Position numbers and translations under genes: made by a program | The notes under the pieces: model-generated | The model's database searches: none | Told to the model about the DNA's origin: nothing | Seen by the model: the letters and a program-made list of their open reading frames with translations, nothing else | Shown here: one piece after another, positions 61,889-64,000 of the stretch | How the letters are laid out: each line of letters opens with the position of its first letter | Numbering within the stretch: position 1 is the stretch's first letter | Assembly (NCBI RefSeq): GCF_003666015.1 | Contig: NZ_QPLT01000015.1 | Location: 1 to 64,000, forward strand | Source of the DNA: Halorubrum sp. Atlit-26R | GTDB lineage: Archaea > Halobacteriota > Halobacteria > Halobacteriales > Haloferacaceae | Direction of reading: 5' to 3' | DNA: 64,000 nt

Positions 61889-62548
61889 CTATGCGGTCCG
61901 GGACGCCACGAACTCGACGACCGCTTCGAGCTCCTGCGGACCGATCCCGTGCCCGCCGGGGAAGCTGCCGTGGCTGACGTCGGCGCCGGCGGCTTCGAGC
62001 CGCTCGACCGCCGCCGTCGTCCGCGACTCGGGGATCACGCGATCGCCTGCGCCGGCGCCGACGAAGACGGGCTTGCCCTCGATCCCGTCCGGGTCGAGGT
62101 CGGCGTGCGACTCGGCGAGGTAGCCGTGGAGCGCGACGACCCACGCGTAGCGATCGGGGTCTTCCAGCAGGAGCGAGAGGCTCGTGATCGCGCCCTGGCT
62201 GAACCCGAGCAGGCCGATCCGGTCGGCGCCGAGCCCGTAGGCGTCGACCGCGCCCTCGACGCTCTCGACGATCAGGTCGAGGCTCCGGCGGAAGTCCTCG
62301 GCGTCGGGCTGGCTCGACTCCAAGCCGCCCGCCGAGAGGTCGAGCTCGTACCACGTGTACCCGCCCTGGAGCGGGTCGGGCGCGCGGAGGCTGACGACGT
62401 GGTGGCCGTCCGGCAGTTCGGCGGCGACCGGGAGCAGGTCCTCCTCGTCGGCGCCGCGGCCGTGGAGGACGAAGACGGCGGGCGCGGGCTCGTCGTCGGT
62501 CCCGTCGTCGGGGGCGACGTGGACGTGTTCGAGCGGAATGTCGGTCAT
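61889..62548 (-). CDS. Alpha/beta-hydrolase, phospholipase/carboxylesterase type
   Basis: A 219-residue enzyme (MTDIPLEHVHVAPDDGTDDE). Catalytic triad: Ser in IGLLGFSQGAITSLSLLLED, Asp in FVGAGAGDRVIPESRTTA and His in SHGSFPGGHGIGPQELEAVV. The oxyanion block is AVFVLHGRGADEEDLLPVAA. This matches the small cytosolic esterases of the phospholipase/carboxylesterase family. Confidence 0.9.
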   Translation of the reverse strand: MTDIPLEHVHVAPDDGTDDEPAPAVFVLHGRGADEEDLLPVAAELPDGHHVVSLRAPDPLQGGYTWYELDLSAGGLESSQPDAEDFRRSLDLIVESVEGAVDAYGLGADRIGLLGFSQGAITSLSLLLEDPDRYAWVVALHGYLAESHADLDPDGIEGKPVFVGAGAGDRVIPESRTTAAVERLEAAGADVSHGSFPGGHGIGPQELEAVVEFVASRTA

Positions 62549-62726
62549 CGGTGCGCGGTTGACGAGGGCGGCGGTTAGGTCCGTCGGCCGCGGCAGGCAC
62601 ACGAGGGCGCTCGGCGAGAGCGAACACCGGCCGACGCCGTCGACCCCGGAGCTGGTAACCGGGAGGGGTTACACCATCCGTCGCCGAACGCGCCGTTTAA
62701 CCGTCCTGCCGCACAATTCGCTCGAT

Positions 62727-63770
62727 ATGAGCGGCTCCACGGAGGGCGACCTCACGAAGACGGGGATGGCCCTGAAACACGACCGCGAGTGGGACTACGA
62801 ACTCGACCGAATCCTCGAGGCCATCGAGGAGCGCGACGCCTCGAAGGTCGGTCTTCAATTCCCCGAGGGGCTCAAGCGCCGCGGCCCGAAGGTCGCGGAC
62901 GACCTCCGCGAGGTCGCGCCCGACGACGTCACCTTCATGCTCTCCGGGCAGCCCTGCTACGGCGCCTGCGACCTCGACACGTACCTGATGCGCCGCACGG
63001 ACGTGTTCGTCCACTTCGGCCACACGCCGATGAAGGAGTCCGACAGCATCGTCTACGTCCCCCTCTTCTCGAACGTCGACCCCTTCCCGATCATGGAGGA
63101 CGCGCTCGAGGAGGAGCTGACCGCGCCCGAGGAGGACGCCGACGTGGGGCTCGTCACGACGGCCCAGCACATGAACCGCTTCGAGGAGATGACCGACTGG
63201 CTGGAGGAGCGCGGCTACGAGGTCCACACCCGCCGCGGCGACGACCGCCTCACGAAGGAGGGGCAGGTGCTCGGCTGTAACTACGCCTCCGCGGACATCG
63301 ACGCCGACCAGGTGCTGTACGTCGGCGGCGGGAAGTTCCACCCGGTCGGGCTCGCGATGGAGCACCCCGATAAGCGCGTGGTCATCGCCGACCCGGTCAA
63401 CAACGCCGTCTCGGTCGCGGAACACGACCAGTTCCTCAAGCAGCGCTACGCCGCGGTCCACAAGGCGATGGACGCCGAGAAGTGGGGCGTCATCTTCTGT
63501 ACCAAGATCGGGCAGGGCCGCTGGGAGAAGGCCCAGGAGATCGTCGACAACAACGACAACGCCTACCTGATCACCATGGACGAGGTGACGCCGGACCGCC
63601 TGCGCAACTTCGACATGGACGCGTTCGTCAACACCGGCTGCCCGCGGATCACGACCGACGACGGCCCGCGGTTCCACAAGCCGATGTTAACGCCCGGCGA
63701 GTACGAGGCCGCCATCGGCGAGAAGCCGCTCGACTCGATCGAGTTCGACACGTTCCACGACACCTGGTAG
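62727..63770 (+). CDS. dph2: Diphthamide biosynthesis enzyme Dph2
   Basis: A 347-residue radical-SAM-like enzyme that starts diphthamide formation on EF-2 by moving 3-amino-3-carboxypropyl from SAM to His. The three cluster Cys are seen in SGQPCYGACDLDTYL (Cys77 region), GQVLGCNYASAD and FVNTGCPRITTDDGPRF. Other family blocks: VGLQFPEGLKRRGPKVADDL, VFVHFGHTPM and WGVIFCTKIGQGRWEKAQEI. Full length. Confidence 0.93.
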   Translation: MSGSTEGDLTKTGMALKHDREWDYELDRILEAIEERDASKVGLQFPEGLKRRGPKVADDLREVAPDDVTFMLSGQPCYGACDLDTYLMRRTDVFVHFGHTPMKESDSIVYVPLFSNVDPFPIMEDALEEELTAPEEDADVGLVTTAQHMNRFEEMTDWLEERGYEVHTRRGDDRLTKEGQVLGCNYASADIDADQVLYVGGGKFHPVGLAMEHPDKRVVIADPVNNAVSVAEHDQFLKQRYAAVHKAMDAEKWGVIFCTKIGQGRWEKAQEIVDNNDNAYLITMDEVTPDRLRNFDMDAFVNTGCPRITTDDGPRFHKPMLTPGEYEAAIGEKPLDSIEFDTFHDTW

Positions 63771-63799
63771 GGCGGCGCGGAGCGCCTTTCGAACGATAG

Positions 63800-63845
63800 C
63801 GAGCGTGCGCTGCCCTCGCGGCTGGGGCTTTGGAGGAGTTCTTCG
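63800..63845 (+). repeat. Partial copy of the 19-bp arm and 57-bp repeat unit
   Basis: GAGCGTGCGCTGCCCTCGCG followed by GCTGGGGCTTTGGAGGAGTT repeats the junction of inverted-repeat arm and first 57-bp unit seen at 44135-44175. It breaks off after about 25 bp of the unit. The remaining bases to 64000 hold no gene that I can support; a TATA-like GTTTATAAG lies at about 63963-63971. Confidence 0.75.
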
Positions 63846-64000
63846 GGGTATCTGACTCTGTTACCATTCTCTGGACGCGCTGTTTCTCCGCCATCGATCG
63901 CTCAGTACAGACGTAGCGACGAGCGATTTCGGGAGTGAGTGTCGTACGTCGTGAGTGAAGTTGTTTATAAGTAGAATCTCGGTTTAGCCGTTGGCTGTTT

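Overview
The window is a piece of a haloarchaeal chromosome, most likely Halorubrum or a close relative. The reasons are the very high GC content, the acidic proteins, the dense ATGA/GTGA gene overlaps, and haloarchaea-typical genes: AglB, AhbA/B-type heme synthesis, archaeosine TGT, the HTR-like ATPase and PhiH1-type repressors. The genus is a guess; the domain and class are secure.

Layout. (1) 1-8.8 kb is accessory DNA of lower GC. It holds the tail of an IS6-type transposase, a truncated nuclease copy, a two-gene HTH/TumE-like pair, and a tightly overlapped minus-strand operon (6534 down to 1754). The operon runs from a small Cys protein through a winged-helix regulator, a Cys protein and a roughly 950-residue DNA-binding protein broken by one in-frame TAG, to an 85-residue protein and a PD-(D/E)XK nuclease. 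A PhiH1-repressor-like gene is divergent from this operon. (2) 9.0-27.7 kb is a protein N-glycosylation and surface-glycan locus: nucleotidyltransferase (aglF-like), flippase, FkbM methyltransferase, carbamoyltransferase, four alkaline-phosphatase-fold (sulfatase-like) proteins, four glycosyltransferases, the oligosaccharyltransferase AglB, and a DUF368 polyprenyl-phosphate transporter. Its middle part (11.5-22 kb) is visibly AT-richer than the flanks, as in exchangeable glycan islands. (3) 27.8-30.7 kb has a VapBC pair between a solo IS605-type right-end remnant and a full orphan TnpB element that sits on the last codons of a redoxin gene. (4) 30.8-64 kb is core chromosome. It contains lactate oxidation (D-LDH/GlcD-type protein divergent from LutC and a LutB-LutA fusion), a PRC-barrel protein, NUDIX, a uS10 paralogue, TgtA, a Nif3-like protein, a siroheme/heme operon (ahbAB fusion, precorrin-2 dehydrogenase, hemA), eS6, a lipoate-ligase-like protein, a 7TM histidine kinase overlapping an M23-like protein, two MoeA proteins, PHP, MaoC, CYTH, FKBP, ParA/KaiC-like ATPases, YlbF, an esterase and Dph2.

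The most unusual non-genic feature is an array of six contiguous repeats of exactly 57 bp (44153-44494), each with a TATA-like core. A perfect 19-bp inverted repeat lies at its upstream edge. Further copies of the 57-bp unit occur near 57.2 kb and 63.8 kb. No tRNA, rRNA or CRISPR array was seen.
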